Position numbers and translations under genes: made by a program. Positions 19,677 to 29,825 of a DNA stretch of 30,000 nucleotides are shown here, one piece after another. Location: the NCBI RefSeq assembly GCF_000372725.1, contig NW_005194754.1, positions 203,967 through 233,966 of the forward strand, given 5' to 3'. The first letter of the stretch is position 1. Every line of letters starts with the position of its first letter. Under the pieces are notes generated by a model that worked only from the letters and a program-made list of their open reading frames with translations, searched no databases and was not told where the DNA came from. The DNA is from Emiliania huxleyi CCMP1516. Its lineage: Eukaryota; Haptophyta; Isochrysidales; Noelaerhabdaceae.

Positions 19677-22453
19677 ATGCTCCGCGTTCTCCGCGGCGGC
19701 CAAGCGCTCAGTCGGCCTGCGCTCCTGGCGCCAGGTCGACGCCTATTGTGCGTCGCTTCCAGCAGCGAGAAGCAGAAGCGGCACCCGCTCCTCTCGGACG
19801 AGCGCATCACCGCCGAGCCGGGATACAACCGCTGGCTCCAGCTCGTCCCTGCATGCGTGGCGGGCACGGCGCTCGGCACCTACTTCGCCGTCCCCGGAGT
19901 GCTCGGCCCGCACATCTGCCGCGCGACCGGTGTCGTCGCGTCCGTGAGCTCCGACTTTTCGCTCGGCGAGGTTGTGCCGCTTGCGGCGACCATGTCGCTG
20001 GTGGCCGGCGTGCTCGCGGCTGGGCTCGCAAACTATTCGGCGGGGTTTGGCGTGCGTCGCGTCGCTCTCGCGGGCTCGGTCCTCTTCCCGGTCGGCATCT
20101 ACGCCCTCCCCGCCCTGGCGTTGCAGTCGCACTCTCTGGCCGCCTTCTCCGCCGCGACAGTCGGCGTCGGAGGCGTCGGTTTCTACTGCATCTACCCGCA
20201 GCTGCCGCCCTTCATCACGACGCGCTGGTTCCCGGACCGCAAGGGGACCGCCGTCTCAATCTACTTCTGCGCCTTTGGCTCCGGCATGATCGTCGCCTCT
20301 AAGGCGATGCAGGCAGCGCGCTCGCCTCCTTTTGATCCACGACATCCACGACGCGCATTCCACATCGCGCGTCCATGCCACGCGCACGTCACGTCCGCGA
20401 CACGCCCACGACGCGTCCCGCCAGGCGATGCTCGCCCACTTCCGGACCCCGCCCACCCGGCTCGGCGGCCTCGCCGAGGTGCCTCTCTCCCTCGGGCCGG
20501 CCGGGGAGAGGCTCGCGCGCGCTGCGCCGGGCGAGGGCGAGGGCGGGCTGGCCCACCCCCTCGCGGGCAAGCTGGCCGGCGGAGGGGGCGAGGGCGCGTC
20601 TCGAGCGGCGGAGGGCGTGGAGGTCGTCCTCGCCACTCCGCGCGACCTGGTGGCGAGCGGCTTCGGCGGGCTCGAGGAGGGCGTGTACCTGGTCGGCTCC
20701 GGCAGCAACGGCGTGGTCGAGACGATGGGAGGGATGGCGGTCCTCACCTTCTGCCTGCTGCACGTCTCGGCGTGGAGCTACCGCCTCCCGCACCCGACCG
20801 ACCTCGCGCGCTGGGCGAGGGCGGCCGAGGCAGCGGGCGGGGCGGGAGGCGCCGCGGCGGAGCGGGGCGCGGAGCGGGGCGGGGAGCGGGGAGCGGGCGG
20901 AGAGGACGAGGCGGCGCGGAAGGGCGGCGCGCTCTCGGGCTGCACGCTCTCGGAGGCGCACGGCACGCCCCACCTCTACCTGCTCTGGGCCTCGACGGGC
21001 GCCCTCGGCACCGCCGGCCTAGCCGCGCCCCCTCCCCGCTCCGAGGAGCCATCTGTCTGAGCCTCTCGAGGAGCCACCCCCCCCGTAGGCATCACCGGCC
21101 TGCCCTTCCTCCTCTCGGGCCAGTTCATGGTGAACGACGTCTTCGGCGGCGCGGCGCTGCCGGCGAGCGTGATCGCCGCCACCGCGGTCGCCTTCCCGGG
21201 GATGGTCGGCGGAGCGAACATGGCCGGCAGACTCGTGTGGGGCCCGGTCTCGGACCGGCTTGGGCGCGGAGCCACGTTTGGAGCCTTTGGGCGAGATGCA
21301 GCCGAGATGCAGCCCAGAGATGCAGCCATACAGCCGAGATGCAGCCGAGATGCAGCCAGAGATGCAGCCATACAGCCGAGGTGCAGCCGAGGTATAGCCG
21401 AGGTGGAGCCGAGATGCAGCCGAGATGCAGCCGTACAGCCGAGATGCAGCCGAGGTGGAGCCGAGGTGCAGCCGAGGTGCAGCCGAGGTGGAGTGGAGCC
21501 ACGTCGGCGCCGTTGGGCAGCGCCTCTACGGACCCCTCCTCTTTACGCCCCCCGCCCCTCCCCCCCCCTCCCGCCAGGGTCCTCTCTGTGCCCGCCCTCC
21601 TCTCTCTCCTGCTGGCCACCTCGATGGTGCACGCCGAGCCGGAGACGGCCCTCGCACTCTTCAAGGCCGCCTCGCTCACCGCCGTCGCCGTCTTTGCCGG
21701 TGCCCCCCGCCACACCCACGGCTTGCCCCGCCGCAGCTACCGCGCCAGGGCACGGCCAGGACACGGCTCGGGCACGGCCAGGGCACGGCTCGGGCACGGC
21801 TCGGGACGCCAGGCCGACGCCTCTCCCGCTCCGCCGCCAGGCGGCCCTGTCCTCCCTCCCTCCCTCCCTCCCTCCCTCCCTCCCTCCCTCCCTCCCCTTC
21901 AGGCGGCCCTGTCCTCCTCGCCCCCGCCGTCGTCGACGTCTTTGGCGCCAGAGACGCGACTGCAATCTACGGCCGGCTCTGGATGATGCTGCCCGCCGCT
22001 AACTTCTTCGGCGTGCTCCCCCTCCCCGCGGGCCCGTGCGCCCCCCGCCCCCTCCCCACGCCCCTCCCGCCCCTCCGCAGGCGCGACCCTCGTCTCGCGC
22101 GTGCGCGAGTACTCGTACTCCAAGCACGCCCTCGCCATCGCAGAGACGTGCGACGAGGCAGCCTTCACAGCAACCTTCGGCGCGCCACACTCCTCCCGAG
22201 GCCAGCCGGCGGCAGCCCCGCCGCACTCCCTCCGCAACCCTGCCACGCAGGCGCGCCGCCCGCCGAGGCGCAGTCGCTCATCGCGAGCAAGACGGCGACC
22301 CTGCCGCTGCTGCTCACCATCGCGCCCGAGGGGACCGTCGACCCGAGCCCGCTCCTGTACGACGACGCTTTCTACACGCTCGCCGGCTTCAGCGCGCTCG
22401 CCTGCGTGTGCAACTTGGCGGCGTACCGCTTGCCGAGGCCCCTTCGGTTATAG
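19677..22453 (+). CDS. MFS transporter, oxalate/formate antiporter (OFA)-like monocarboxylate carrier
   Basis: Seven exons (19677-20303, 20425-20998, 21089-21290, 21578-21699, 21903-22010, 22081-22179, 22251-22453) give 644 residues with consistent phases. A basic leader (MLRVLRGGQALSRPALLAPG) suggests an organelle transit peptide. The N half has the OFA pattern: NRWLQLVPACVAGTALGTYF, then YPQLPPFITTRWFPDRKGTA, YFCAFGSGMIVASKAML. A long hydrophilic insert fills exon 2. The C half has LLWASTGITGLPFLLSG, RLVWGPVSDRLGRGATFGAF (the MFS G-D-R-G-R loop), VLSVPALLSLLLATSM, VVDVFGARDATAIYGRL and a last helix LAGFSALACVCNLAAY. This family moves small carboxylates such as oxalate, formate, lactate or pyruvate; the substrate here is unknown. 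Donors are GCGATG, GCGCCC, GCGAGA, GTGCCC, GCGTGC and GCGCGC, so five of six are GC. The exon 3 end was chosen for family fit; an earlier GCGCGG donor in the same phase is possible. Confidence 0.85.
21291..21500 (+). repeat. intronic minisatellite, about 10-11 bp unit GAGATGCAGCC
   Basis: About 19 degenerate units (GAGATGCAGCC, GAGGTGCAGCC, GAGGTGGAGCC, with interspersed CATACAGCC) start at the donor of MFS intron 3 and fill about 70 percent of the 287-nt intron. The frames through it encode artefactual repeats. Confidence 0.9.
21750..21917 (+). repeat. intronic repeats and duplicated 3' splice site in MFS intron 4
   Basis: The intron holds GGGCACGGCTC-type units (about 21750-21812) and a (CCTC)n run (about 21850-21896). 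The 18-mer CAGGCGGCCCTGTCCTCC occurs at 21838-21855 and again at 21900-21917. The second copy is the real exon 5 acceptor, because only it continues into VLLAPAVVDVFG. The first is a cryptic acceptor and would insert 62 nt, which is out of frame. Confidence 0.85.
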
Positions 22454-22720
22454 CATGCGTTTGTGTGACATTATTAAAACAGCGCCGCCAATGGGTGTTT
22501 GTGTTTTTGCGGTATAACTCGCGCGCGCGCCGGGGGGCGCGGCCGCGGGTGTACGCCTTCCGCGAAACGCGAACATGGCAAAATCTCCCCAGACCCCCGA
22601 CACCTCGCACCTACAAAAACACGCGTCAGCACAGTCCACAGAGTGCAGGCCAGCTACGATTCCGGAAGGCGCCCGTGGGCCGGCTGCGCTGCCCTCCCCT
22701 CCCGCCGCCTCACACCTCTC
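22454..22720. other. convergent intergenic spacer
   Basis: Short spacer between the stop codons of two converging genes. It must contain both 3' ends. ATTAAAA at 22471-22477 is a possible polyadenylation-type element for the plus-strand gene. No gene seen. Confidence 0.4.
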
Positions 22721-23752
22721 TCAGTCCAGGTCGAGCGCGGCCAGCCTCTCCGACGGGGGCGGCGCCCGAGGGCGTGAGCGAGTCTGCAGCAAAGCGACGA
22801 GCGCCTGCTTCGGGTTGGAGCCACTCTCAGCAGCCTCGTCGAGCGCCTCGTCGACGGCCGCCCCGTCCACCCCCGACGCTGCGAGCCGCTGCCGCAGCTC
22901 CGAGAGCTTGAGGTGCGCGAGGGCCTCCGCCGCCTCGCCCGCCGCCTCGCCCTCCGCCGCCGGAGGGGAGGCCGGAGGCTCGGCGTCTTCGCTCGGTGCC
23001 GCCGCAGCCTCGACCGGTGCGGCGGCCGGCGCGGCGGCGAGTGCCTCTTCGGGCACAGCGACGCCCATCGGCACCTCCTCGCCCTGCGAAGGGGCGGCAG
23101 CCTGCGACGCCGTCGCGAGCACCGCAGCAGAGTCCGCCACCAGGGCCGGCCGGGCGGTGCCATCGTGCGCGAGAGGGGTGGGCGGGACCGGCGGCGCGTC
23201 GGGAATGTGGTGCGGAACGTCGTCCGCGGTGAGGCTGACCCACGCGCCGTGCCAGCTGTGCCCCATGACTCGCTCGTCGAGCTCAATCGTCCCGTCCTCA
23301 CGCCGGGTCGCGTTCTCTGGATAGCAGTCCGAGATGTAGTCGGCAAAGGAGCGAGTCGGATGCAGCTTCTTGTAGAGGATCATCTCGTTCTCTAGGCGAA
23401 GCTGGAAGTACTCCTTGAGGTCGAGGTCGTTCGCTGGTGCCGGGCTCCCCATCGATTCTGACGACGGGACGGAGGCGGCAGCGCGAGCCGCCGAGTCGAT
23501 GGCGCGAGATGAGACAGCTCGCGAGAACTCGATCGACGAGGTTGCGGTGCCCTGGGCGCCAGCGAGGATCGAGTCGAGCGCCTGCACCCCGCGCGGAGCA
23601 AATGCAGACCCGGCGCCGATGACGCCTCGGGCAATGCCAAAGCCGAGATTTACTCCCCAGATACCAATGTCGAGGCCGGCAGACGTCGAGGTCTGGGCAA
23701 ACTCAGCGGGGGTGGAGCGTTCGCTCTCCTTTCTTTTGGAGTCATTCACCAT
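22721..23752 (-). CDS. unrecognised 343-residue protein, Ala/Pro-rich with a C-terminal helical motif
   Basis: Single exon from ATG 23752. Residues 1-25 are hydrophilic (MVNDSKRKESERSTPAEF). Residues 27-70 are mildly hydrophobic and Gly-rich (GLDIGIWGVNLGFGIARGVI, then GAGSAFAPRGVQALDSILAG) and could lie along a membrane. A conserved-looking block, LKEYFQLRLENEMILYKKLH then SFADYISDCYPENATRRED, precedes SWHGAWVSLTADDVPHH. Then comes a long Ala/Pro/Glu linker. The C-terminus has LSELRQRLAASGVDGAAVDE followed by PKQALVALLQTR, a helix-turn-helix layout reminiscent of SAP-like or algal LKLSELRQR repeats. I do not know the family. No targeting peptide is obvious. Composition and a clean ATG support a real gene, convergent with the MFS gene. 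Confidence 0.7.
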   Translation of the reverse strand: MVNDSKRKESERSTPAEFAQTSTSAGLDIGIWGVNLGFGIARGVIGAGSAFAPRGVQALDSILAGAQGTATSSIEFSRAVSSRAIDSAARAAASVPSSESMGSPAPANDLDLKEYFQLRLENEMILYKKLHPTRSFADYISDCYPENATRREDGTIELDERVMGHSWHGAWVSLTADDVPHHIPDAPPVPPTPLAHDGTARPALVADSAAVLATASQAAAPSQGEEVPMGVAVPEEALAAAPAAAPVEAAAAPSEDAEPPASPPAAEGEAAGEAAEALAHLKLSELRQRLAASGVDGAAVDEALDEAAESGSNPKQALVALLQTRSRPRAPPPSERLAALDLD

Positions 23753-24300
23753 GGGTCGCCGCCAAGGATCGGGCAGAAAAGAAATTTACACCGAGAGACT
23801 GCGAAGAGAGATAGGTAGGGGCAGACGCCCAAGGGTGGGCGACGGCTAGCGCACCACACCCCTCTCCTTAAAATCCCTGTGTGGTGGCGGCGTGCCGTCA
23901 TTCCATCCCTCCCTTGGGTTGTCCGTTTTCTTTCTTTCTTCCTTTACTAGCACGGCACTTGTTGTGTGTTGTGTGTTGTGGTGGTGTGCGGTGTGCGGTG
24001 TGTGTGTGTGTTGCGCGTTGTGTGTTGCGTGTTGTGCGGCGGGCGGTGGGCGCAATGTGGGTGGGTGGGTGGGTGGGGGGGGGGGGCACTCACCCGGGGT
24101 TGCAGGGAGGGGGGGGCGGGGGGGGGCGTCGCGCAGTCTGAAGCGTCCGAAGGAGGGGGAATGTGTGATGTATGGTCTACGGAGGGTTTTACAACTGTTG
24201 CTCGAACGACACAGGCGCACGGGACTGGTGCGTACTGGCACTAACACAAGTACACCACGGGGGAGCCGCCTAAGCGACTCCCGCGAGGACAGAAAAGAAT
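23753..24300. repeat. low-complexity spacer, GT-rich
   Basis: From about 23959 to 24130 the plus strand is TTGTGTG/TGCGG-type repeats passing into GGGTG and G tracts. The remainder has no coding signal. The stretch next to 23752 is the 5' flank of the minus-strand gene. Confidence 0.7.
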
Positions 24301-26565
24301 TTTAGAACAAAAGGCGGTCGCACGACACGATTCACGCGACAGGCGAGGCGCGGTCGACGGCTTCCTCAGAAGCCGTCGCCCGCACCACAGGAGCAGTCAC
24401 ACCACCACTCCCACTCCGGCGCCCACGCGCCCACCCACTCCCCACCCCGACATCCCCACCCCACCCCACAACCCCGCCCCACCCCAACCCGAGCAACCCC
24501 GCCCCAACCCGACCCGACCCGATCCACCCCGCCCCGCCCCGCCCAGCCCCCCCCACCGGACCAACTCCACGCTCGCCCACGACGCCAGCCGCCTCGCCCG
24601 CCGCCCCGCCCGGCCTCCGCGCCCGCCCGCCCGACCGCCGCCAGCGCCGGCATCTCGACGGCCTCCGCCTCGCCCGCCCTCCGATCCTGTGGCCTCGCTG
24701 AAGAAATCGACGCAGCAGCGACCGCGACCTCGGGCAGAAAGAATTTAACAAGCAAAAACCGGTACACGGAGCCCTCTCGGTACATGAACATGAGCTGCCA
24801 GGGTGGTGGGTGGGGAGGGCGAGAACGGCGGCAGGCCTGGGGGCGGTGGGGACGGGGGCGAGGGCGGTGGTGATGGTTCGTGGGTTCGTGGGGTGAGGAG
24901 CGAGAAAGAAGGGGCGGAAGATGGTGGTGGGGATGACGGTGGTGGAGACGGCAAGGGGGGTAGGGCGGCGGCGAGGGCGGCGGTGACAGGGGTGGCGGCG
25001 ACGGGGGCAGTGGTGAGGGCAGCGGGGCGGCTGGAGGCGAGGGCCAGAACGGCGGCATGCCGGAGGGCGGCCGAGGGGAGGGTGGTGGCAGGGCGGGAGG
25101 GGGGAGGGGGGAGGGGGCAAGGGTGCCGTGGCTGCGAGGGCGGGCCCCGGCGGCGAGGAGGGCGGCGGCGGCGAGGGCCGAGGGCGAGGGGTGGTGAGAG
25201 TGGCAGCAGGCCGAGGGGGGGCGGGGGTGAGGGCGGCGCGGCGACCGAGGCGGGAGGCGGCAGCGAGGGCGGCGGCGAGGGCGGCGGCAAGGGCGCGGCG
25301 GCAAGGGCGGGGGATAGTGTAAGAGATCTCGCGGCGCGGTGACGGCAAGGGCGAGGGCAGCGGAGGGGGTGGGGGCGGTGGGCCGGTGGCGGCGGCGTGG
25401 GTGGCAGCGAGGGAGGCGGGCATGGTGGTGGTGGCGAGGGTGGTGAGAGCAGCGGCGGTGGAGACGGTGGTGAGGAGGGCGGTGGAGGTGAGGCGGGACG
25501 GCTGGAGGCGAGGGCGACGGCAGGCCGACACGGGGTTGGAGGGAGCGGCGTGCGTGCCTGGCGACGCCTCGGCCAAAGTGCGCAAGGTCCAAGGACAGTG
25601 GCAACGGAGGTGACTTGTGGGTGATGCTAGAGGAGTGCAGTGCATGCTTCGCATCGGAACGCAAAGAAGAGCATGGAAGGCTCTGAGTAGAGAGAGACGC
25701 TTGCGGTTGCGCCGCCCGCTCCGGAGGCCGCATTCAGCCCGGAGGGGACCGCGGGAGTGCCCCCCGTGGCGGCTCGGAGAGGGCCGGGTGTGTCTGCGCA
25801 GTGGCCTGCGCGCTGCCTTGGGAGGGGGAGAGGGCGAGAGCGGCGGCATGCTGGAGGGCGGCGGCGGCGAGGGAGGCGGTGGCGAGGGCGGCGGCGGCGA
25901 GGGTGGCGGCGGCGAGGGCGGCGGTGAGGGCGGGGGGGGGGGGGGTAGCGTAGGAGGGCGGCGGGCTCGACGGCGACGGCGAGAGCACGGGCGGCGAGGG
26001 CGGCGGCAACGGCGGCGGGGCGGTGAGGGCGGAGGCGACGGCGGAAGAGACGGCTGCGAAGGGGGCGTCGAGGGCGCAGGGAGGGGGCGGCACCGGCGTC
26101 CGCCTTCGGTGGGGATTGCAGCTGCAACAACGAATGGTAGCGGCGGCATGGGGGGTGAGGGCGGTGGCGAGGGCGGTGGCGAGGGCGGTGGGGCAATCGA
26201 ATGACAGCGGCAAGCGAGTTGGCCGGGCGATGCACTACAGAGGAGCGCGGTGTGTGCTTCGGAACGCAAAGAAGAGCGTGGAAGGCTCTGAGTAGACTTA
26301 GACGCTCGCGCCGCCCGCTCCGGAGGCCGCATTCAGCCCGGAGGGGACCGCGGGAGCGCCCAGTGGCGGCTCGGGGAGAGCCGGGTGTATCTGCGCAGTG
26401 GCCTGCGCGCTGCCTTGGGCAGAAATCGGCTCTCACCCCCCTCGGCTCCGCCCCCGAGCGTTTGAGGCTCGGAGGAGAGGCGAGAGGGGGAGAGCGCCGA
26501 GAGAGCGACTGAGGAACGGGAGATGCCCTGGCGCGGCTCCGAGCGAGGGTTGTTGCGCGCGCGCA
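24301..26565 (-). other. rDNA intergenic spacer downstream of 28S
   Basis: It lies directly 3' of 28S in transcription sense. It is strongly strand-biased (C-rich then G-rich on plus) and made of GGCGAGGGCGGC-type units (about 24850-25500 and 25840-26200). A perfect 10-bp hairpin stem, CGACGGCTTC-CTCA-GAAGCCGTCG, occurs at 24355-24378 near the outer edge. Very long Pro/Arg-rich frames on the minus strand are artefacts of the repeat. No 5S or tRNA gene was noticed. The outer boundary is approximate. Confidence 0.65.
25594..26420. repeat. duplicated spacer block, about 220 bp, 609 bp apart
   Basis: Block A (25594-25822) and block B (26203-26420) share GGAACGCAAAGAAGAGC, TGGAAGGCTCTGAGTAGA, CGCCCGCTCCGGAGGCCGCA, TTCAGCCCGGAGGGGACCGC and GTGGCCTGCGCGCTGCCTTG in order, with small indels. 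A GGCGAGGGC array lies between them, so the spacer consists of about 609-bp subrepeats. Confidence 0.9.
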
Positions 26566-26569
26566 ACAA
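26550..26569. promoter_or_regulatory. 20-bp palindrome at the 28S 3' end
   Basis: TTGTTGCGCGCGCGCAACAA is a perfect inverted repeat overlapping the last few bases of 28S (GATTTGT, minus strand). In RNA it could fold into a stem of about 8 bp at the mature 3' end, possibly a processing or termination signal. The role is inferred. Confidence 0.5.
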
Positions 26570-26908
26570 ATCGTCAGAACCAAGGCTGAATCTCAGCGGA
26601 TCGTGGCAACAAGGCCACTCTGCCGCGTACAATACCCCGTTCCTTATTCAAGTCGTCTGCAAGGGATTCGTCGGCCCGGGTCCGTGAATTGTGGTCGCTC
26701 GCGGCTCAGGCAGTGCTACCGTTGCTCGTGGCGTCCCCGGGCCGGTAGGTGGCTTTCCTTCCGGCATGGATTCTAACTTAGAGGCGTTCAGTTATAATCC
26801 GGCGCATGGCAGCTTCGCCGCATCGCCGTTTCCGGCGGCGGCTATACCGATGATGCGAATTGGTGGTTCCTCTCGTACTGAACCAAATTACCGTAGAAAA
26901 ACAGACAG

Positions 26909-26963
<55 letters not shown>

Positions 26964-27008
26964 GTTGGTGGGTGAACAATCCTGCATTTGGCCCCCGCTG
27001 CGAGGCAG

Positions 27009-27043
<35 letters not shown>

Positions 27044-27066
27044 TACGTCGCTATGAACGCTTGGCA

Positions 27067-27109
<43 letters not shown>

Positions 27110-27468
27110 AGCTTGAAATTCCCAAAGACGAGAGGATCGATAGGCCACGCTTTCGCGGTTTGTATTCGTACTGAAAATCAAAATCAACCGAGCTTTTCCC
27201 CTTTCGGTCCACATGAGATTTCTGTTCTCATTGAGCTCAAAATCGGGCGCCTGCGTTATTTTTTAACAGACGTGCCGCCCCAGCCAAACTCCCCACCTGT
27301 TAGTGTCCCCGACGCGGATCGCGCGCACGAAGCGGCTTGGATCCAGAAGTGAGGCGAGCCTCCCTCCGCGCCACCGAGTAAGTAAAACAACGTTGACGGT
27401 TGCGGTATTTCACTGTCGGGTTGCCCCTCCCGCATATTCTACACCCATCAAGTCGTTCCACAGTAACA

Positions 27469-27506
<38 letters not shown>

Positions 27507-27511
27507 GATTC

Positions 27512-27547
<36 letters not shown>

Positions 27548-27602
27548 CAGTAGATAGGGACAGTGGGAATCTCACGAATCCATTCATGCGCGTCACTAAT
27601 TG

Positions 27603-27665
<63 letters not shown>

Positions 27666-27681
27666 GTTGAATTTCTTCACT

Positions 27682-27715
<34 letters not shown>

Positions 27716-28588
27716 CGTCAGCACCCTCGCGGGCCATCGCAATGCTTTGTTTTAATTAAACAGTCGGATTCCCCTTGTCCGCGCCAGTTCTGAAGCGGCT
27801 GTTCGTCGCGCAGGGAGAGCCGGAGCGCTCCTAGGCCGTCCGCCGGACGGCCGCGCGGGATCCGCAGCCGTGAGGCCGTAGTCCCCGCGCAGCCAGCCGG
27901 CCTCGAGCCTAGGACCCCTGCGCCCAGCCTTCAGAGCCATTCCTTCTCCCGAGGTTGCGGAACCATTTTGCCGACTTCCCTTACCTACATTGCTCTATCG
28001 ACTAGAGGCTGTTCACCTTGGAGACCTGATGCGGTTATGAGTACGACCAGGCGTGAGAACGAACCGCTCCCCCGGATTTTCACGGGCCGTCGGGAGCGCG
28101 CCGGACACCCCAAGACTTAGGGTGCTTTGCCTGCCGTGTAGCCCTCGCTCCGGCTAAACCGATTCCAGGGCAGGAGGCAGTTAAGAAGAAAAGAGAACTC
28201 TTCCCAGGGCTCCCGCCGGCGTCTCCGGGTTCGTTCGCGTCGCCGCCCACCATCCACGCGCTGGCTCGGGAATATTAACCCGATTCCCTTTCGACGGACG
28301 GGCTGACAGAACCAGCCGCGTTCGGCGGAGTTTTCCTGTCTCTTAGGGTCGGCTCACCCGTGTCCAACTGCTGTTCACACGGAACCTTTCTCCACTTCAG
28401 TCTTCAAAGTTCTCATTTGAATATTTGCTACTACCACCAAGATCTGCACCGGGGCCCGCTTCACCCAGGCTCGCGCCCAAGGCTGCGCCGCGAGCCCCGC
28501 GCCCTCCTACTCGCCGGCGCCTCGCGCTCGCGCCGGCGGCCGCGCATCGGTGGTCCGCTTGAGCGCCATCCATTTTCAGGGCTAGTAC

Positions 28589-28625
<37 letters not shown>

Positions 28626-28903
28626 TCCGACTTCCATGGCCACCGTCCTGCTGTCTGGAGGTACCAACGCCTTTTGTGGTATCTGATGAGCGGACACTTG
28701 GGTACCTTAGCGCGGCGTTCGGTTCATCCCGCATCGCCAGTTCTGCTTACCAAAAATGGCCCACTTTGAACGCGCCGTTCGCCGCCCGGGATCACTCAAG
28801 CATCCCGGGCCTCTTGCCCATTTAAAGTTTGAGAATAGGTGCAAGCTGTTTCAGCCCACAGGCCTCTAATCATTCGCTTTACCTGACAAAACCGTTGCGT
28901 TCA

Positions 28904-28954
<51 letters not shown>

Positions 28955-29047
28955 AGTCTTTCGCCCCTATACCCAGATTCGACGAACGATTTGCACGTCA
29001 GTATCGCTACGAGCCTCCACCAGAGTTTCCTCTGGCTTCACCCTACC

Positions 29048-29082
<35 letters not shown>

Positions 29083-29406
29083 TGTGCTCCACTCAAACCC
29101 CTCACAGCAGGTCAAGGTCGGTTGGCAGGGCATGCCCTTCACTTTCATTCCGCACGCGGGCTTGCCACCCGGGTACTCGCACACGTGTCAGACTCCTTGG
29201 TCCGTGTTTCTAGACGGGTCGGAGGGGCCCGTTCCGTCAGCCGGGCCCCGGGCCGCGCCAGGACGGGAGCTGGCCGTAAAGCCCCGCTCCCGGGTTGAGG
29301 CGCGGCGCCGAGGCGCGGCTGACCCGGCGCGCAGAAGTGCACCTGGGGAGAACCCCAGGCTGAGTCGGCGCGCCGAAGCCGGGCCCATCCGGGTTTCCTC
29401 CTACCG

Positions 29407-29439
<33 letters not shown>

Positions 29440-29448
29440 TCTTTGCAT

Positions 29449-29482
<34 letters not shown>

Positions 29483-29825
29483 TCGCCAGTATTTAGCTTT
29501 AGATGGAATTTACCACCCAATTCAAGCTGCAATCCCAAGCAACCCGACTCGACGAGGACGCATCGTAAGGCCGCAACCCGCCACGGTACGGGATTCTCAC
29601 CCTCTCCGACACCCTGTTCCAAGGGACTTGAGCGGCGGGCGCGGCCGATAACGCCTCTCTAGACCACAATTCGGGGGGCGCTGCATACGCGAGGCCTCCA
29701 GATTGGCAGCGTGAGCTCAGCCCGCTTCATTCGCCATTACTAGGGGCATCCTGGTTAGTTTCTTCTCCTCCGCTTAGTGATATGCTTAAGTTCAGCGGGT
29801 AGTCTTGCCTCATTCGATGGCGGGT
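26566..29825 (-). rRNA. 28S (large-subunit) ribosomal RNA, nuclear
   Basis: The minus strand begins near 29825 with AATGAGGCAAGACTACCCGC and TGAACTTAAGCATATCACTA, the conserved 28S 5' region. It continues through the universally conserved core (for example TCGTACTGAGCAAC-type peptidyl-transferase and sarcin-ricin regions seen as CTCTCGTACTGAACC on plus at 26870) to GAAGCAGAATT-like 3' domains, ending in GATTTGT at 26566. The length of about 3260 nt is normal for an alga and no group I intron is apparent. GC-rich inserts at 27800-27920, 28450-28560 and 29220-29390 are the usual expansion segments. Many short frames inside it are not genes. Ends are placed by homology and may shift by a few bases. 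Confidence 0.97.

Noticed and set aside
20332..21060. Separate gene from the open frame through MFS exon 2
   Set aside because: Its start is intronic; similarity and phase tie 20425-20998 to the MFS gene.
24332..26332. 666-codon Pro/His/Arg-rich minus-strand frame and overlapping similar frames
   Set aside because: Lies in rDNA spacer; composition follows directly from GGCGAGGGC repeats, with no start context or domain.
26691..29662. Open frames inside 28S
   Set aside because: Sequence is conserved rRNA on the minus strand; these are chance frames.
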